A DNA stretch of 64,000 bases, from the NCBI GenBank assembly GCA_934486875.1, contig CAKSPU010000002.1, forward strand, positions 30,345-94,344. Direction: 5' to 3'. The notes beneath the pieces were generated by a model that worked only from the letters and a program-made list of their open reading frames with translations, did no database searches and was not told the DNA's origin. This document shows, in pieces, positions 62,024-64,000 of this stretch. Source of the stretch: an uncultured Oscillospiraceae bacterium (GTDB lineage Bacteria; Bacillota; Clostridia; Oscillospirales; Ruminococcaceae). Made by a program: the position numbers and the translations under genes. Every line of letters starts with the position of its first letter. Within the stretch, counting starts at the first letter, position 1.

Positions 62024-62719
62024 ATGGATACAGTTTCGGTCATCATTGCGGCAGGAGGGAAGGCACAGCGTATGGAGGGCGTGAACAAGCAGCTTGCACT
62101 GCTTTGCGGCATACCCGTCATAATCCGTTCGATGATGATCTTTCAGGGCATTGACGAAGTTACCGAGATAATCGCAGCGGTAAGGAGTGAGGACAGGGAT
62201 ACAGTTACACAGCTTGCGGAAAAATACGGCATAACCAAGTTTGCAGGCTGCGCCGACGGGGGAGAGACCCGTCAGAGCTCCGTGGTGAATGCACTGAGAA
62301 AGGTTTCCCGTGAAACGGCTCTCATTGCCGTTCACGACGGCGCAAGACCCCTTGCAAAGCCCGAATTTATCAGGCAGTGCATCAGGGACGCAGCAATTTT
62401 CGGGGGAGCGGCTCTTGCGGTGCCCGTAAAGGACACCATAAAGCAGGCGGAGGGCGGCATCGTCACCGACACTCCCGACAGGCGCAAGCTTTACATCACC
62501 CAGACCCCGCAGATATTCAGAAAAAAGCTGTATTTCGAGGGCGTGAACTTCGCAGGTGACCACGACCTTGACTTTACCGATGACTGCCAGCTTGCAGAGG
62601 CTGTGGGCGGCAAGATACACATTACCCTTTCCGATTACAGGAACATAAAAATAACCACCCCCGAGGATATGGCGATTGCGGAAGCAATACTGAATTTTTC
62701 GGAAAAAACGGAGGAATAA
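62024..62719 (+). CDS. ispD: 2-C-methyl-D-erythritol 4-phosphate cytidylyltransferase
   Basis: A 231-residue enzyme of the MEP isoprenoid pathway. It shows IIAAGGKAQRMEGVNKQL (CTP loop), VHDGARPL, ALAVPVKDTIK, ITQTPQIFRKKLY and DLDFTDDCQLAEAVGGK. Two bp before ispF, the next-but-one enzyme of the pathway, so the pair is co-translated. Confidence 0.96.
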   Translation: MDTVSVIIAAGGKAQRMEGVNKQLALLCGIPVIIRSMMIFQGIDEVTEIIAAVRSEDRDTVTQLAEKYGITKFAGCADGGETRQSSVVNALRKVSRETALIAVHDGARPLAKPEFIRQCIRDAAIFGGAALAVPVKDTIKQAEGGIVTDTPDRRKLYITQTPQIFRKKLYFEGVNFAGDHDLDFTDDCQLAEAVGGKIHITLSDYRNIKITTPEDMAIAEAILNFSEKTEE

Positions 62720-62721
62720 TT

Positions 62722-63207
62722 ATGATAAGGATAGGTCACGGCTATGACGTTCACAAGATAGTTCCTTCAAGGCGGCTGATACTCGGCGGTGTTGAGATAC
62801 CCTGGTCTATGGGGCTTCTTGGACATTCAGATGCAGATGTGCTCACCCACGCCGTTATGGACGCACTTCTCGGTGCCTGCGCAATGGGGGATATCGGTCA
62901 GCATTTCCCCGACAATGACCCGAAATGGGAGGGGGCATACAGCATAGAGATGCTCCGGAGCGTAAAGGATATGCTGAAAGAAAAGGGCTTTGCGCCTTAT
63001 AACATCGACTGCACCGTTATTATGCAGAGCCCGAAGCTTGCCCCGTACATCGGCACTGTCAGGGAAACTCTTGCGGCGGCTCTGGATATGGACGTTTCAT
63101 ATGTCAGCGTGAAAGCCACCACCGAGGAAAAGCTGGGCTTCACAGGCTCGGGACAGGGCGCTGCGGCTCACGCTGTATGCACGGTGATCGAGACAGGTAA
63201 GGAGTGA
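62722..63207 (+). CDS. ispF: 2-C-methyl-D-erythritol 2,4-cyclodiphosphate synthase
   Basis: 161 residues. The zinc ligands are in RIGHGYDVHKI (Asp8, His10) and LGHSDADVLTHAVMDALLGA; IGQHFPDND, TVIMQSPKLAPY and SVKATTEEKLGFTG are also present. It closes the cyclodiphosphate ring in the MEP pathway. Trimeric, cytoplasmic. Confidence 0.97.
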   Translation: MIRIGHGYDVHKIVPSRRLILGGVEIPWSMGLLGHSDADVLTHAVMDALLGACAMGDIGQHFPDNDPKWEGAYSIEMLRSVKDMLKEKGFAPYNIDCTVIMQSPKLAPYIGTVRETLAAALDMDVSYVSVKATTEEKLGFTGSGQGAAAHAVCTVIETGKE

Positions 63208-63211
63208 TATT

Positions 63212-63826
63212 ATGGATAAAAGATCGGTATATAAGCTTTCCTACGGGCTTTTCGTCCTCACAGCCTCCGAGGGGGACAAGGACAACGGCTGCATCGTGAA
63301 CACGGTCATTCAGCTTACAAGCGACCCTATGCAGATAGCCGTGACGGTGAACAAGGGCAACCTTACTCACGATATGATAAAAAACACGGGCAAATTCAAT
63401 GTTTCCGTCATTGACAATACCGCTCCTTTTGAGCTGTTTAAGCATTTCGGATTCCAAAGCGGCAGAGACAGTATGAAGTTCGGCACTCCCGATTCATATA
63501 AATTCGCTCCCAAATATGCGGACAACGGGCTGCTTTACGTCAGTGCCTATGCCAATGCATTTATGTCGGGAAAGGTTATCAAAGAAGTTGACCTCGGCAC
63601 TCACACTATGTTTGTTGCCCAAATGACAGACGGAGAGGTGCTTTCGGACAAGCCCTCTATGACATATGAATATTATCTTGCGAACGTAAAGCCACGTCCC
63701 GAACAGAAGAAAACGGGCTGGGTTTGCAAGGTGTGCGGCTATGTTTATGAGGGAGATGTGCTTCCCGATGATTTCGTATGTCCCATATGCAAGCACGGGG
63801 CTGCGGATTTTGAGAAGATAAGCTGA
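63212..63826 (+). CDS. Flavin reductase-rubredoxin fusion (Hrb-like)
   Basis: 204 residues. Residues 1 to about 150 are an FMN-binding flavin reductase-like domain (YGLFVLTASEGDKDNGCIVNTVIQLTSDPMQIAVTVNKGNLTHDMIKNTGKFNVSVID). Residues about 168-204 are a rubredoxin with CKVCG and CPICK iron ligands. High-molecular-weight rubredoxins of this type pass electrons from NAD(P)H reductases to flavodiiron oxygen or NO reductases in anaerobes. Four bp after ispF, so expressed with it. Confidence 0.93.
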   Translation: MDKRSVYKLSYGLFVLTASEGDKDNGCIVNTVIQLTSDPMQIAVTVNKGNLTHDMIKNTGKFNVSVIDNTAPFELFKHFGFQSGRDSMKFGTPDSYKFAPKYADNGLLYVSAYANAFMSGKVIKEVDLGTHTMFVAQMTDGEVLSDKPSMTYEYYLANVKPRPEQKKTGWVCKVCGYVYEGDVLPDDFVCPICKHGAADFEKIS

Positions 63827-63860
63827 TGCAGAAAAATAAAAACACCTCCCGCTCTACTTT

Positions 63861-64000
63861 ATACTAATAACCAATTAACCTATAGACAAATCCTCGGCTG
63901 AAATAAGCCCATTCTTCGTCAAGCTCCCTTGCCGGGCGGCAAGCCCGCCTGCGGTCGCTTTCCTAGACTGGGCTTATTTCATCTGTCGGCTTTATCTATA
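63861..64000. repeat. MITE-like element, copy E (cut by the window end)
   Basis: Left 140 bp of a copy very close to D, from ATACTAATAACCAATT through the tip and most of the right arm. It lacks the GTTGCTTTATAAAGCAAC hairpin of D. Confidence 0.88.

Overview
The window looks like chromosome from a motile, anaerobic, Gram-positive Clostridia, most likely a Ruminococcus-like member of the Oscillospiraceae. The evidence: a cellobiose 2-epimerase closely resembling, as I remember it, the Ruminococcus albus enzyme; a tryptophan T-box leader; SpoVS; a FliW/CsrA flagellar switch; a fused flavin reductase-rubredoxin; and SD-rich, TTGACA/TATAAT-type promoters. The organism call is inference. I saw no rRNA, tRNA, CRISPR array, prophage or transposase gene.

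Layout. 1-5070 (minus): T-box-controlled trp operon trpE-trpGD-trpC-trpF-trpB (trpB runs off the left edge). 5134-9382 (minus): secA, cellobiose 2-epimerase, comFB. 9738-12451 (plus): aspartate kinase and citrate synthase. 12452-13060: an intergenic region built of hairpins and repeats. 13061-22263 (minus): late flagellar operon flgM-flgN-flgK-flgL-DUF6470-fliW-csrA-fliD-fliS-fliT-like, behind a sigma-D/sigma-28 type promoter. 22659-28001 (minus): chemotaxis operon cheA-cheW-cheR-cheB-cheW. 28344-30513 (plus): a FliK-like and FlhB-like pair (ylqG-ylqH arrangement). 30562-32967 (plus): a small AT-rich gene, purine nucleoside phosphorylase, an acetyltransferase, an ECF transporter S component. 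33257-38339 (plus): a large VWA membrane protein, an ASCH protein and a PrsA-like lipoprotein. 38340-40159: a structured non-coding leader or sRNA followed by a CNNM/CorC-type protein. 40383-52104 (minus): a wall-anchored TPDQP-repeat protein, then pilT with three pilin-like membrane proteins, pheA, an orphan divergent type IIA topoisomerase B subunit, a prolyl-tRNA editing protein, a TadA-GNAT fusion and a degenerate CPBP-family protein. 52342-55918: dCMP deaminase, AIM24-like protein, WYL regulator, ymdB-spoVS. 56261-59450 (minus): three biotin-dependent carboxyltransferase genes resembling the 12S/1.3S/5S parts of transcarboxylase. 59734-63826 (plus): zinc-ribbon protein, TPM protein, ispD-ispF, flavin reductase-rubredoxin.

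The flagellar and chemotaxis operons form one functional block (filament junction and cap, export chaperones, anti-sigma factor, translational control, signalling). The motor, flagellin, CheY and the basal body lie elsewhere. The trp operon and pheA supply aromatic amino acids. The carboxyltransferase operon and citrate synthase concern C4/propionate or TCA-type carbon flow.

The most unusual material is non-coding: (1) a family of five TA-flanked hairpin MITE-like elements, two of which abut the stop codons of genes; (2) an array of short hairpins lying between 30-bp direct repeats that are copies of the flagellar operon terminator, with an internally shortened relative beside the chemotaxis terminator; (3) a structured transcript upstream of the corC-like gene with C-runs presented in loops and an overlapping palindromic operator; (4) an apparent second attenuator inside the trp T-box leader.
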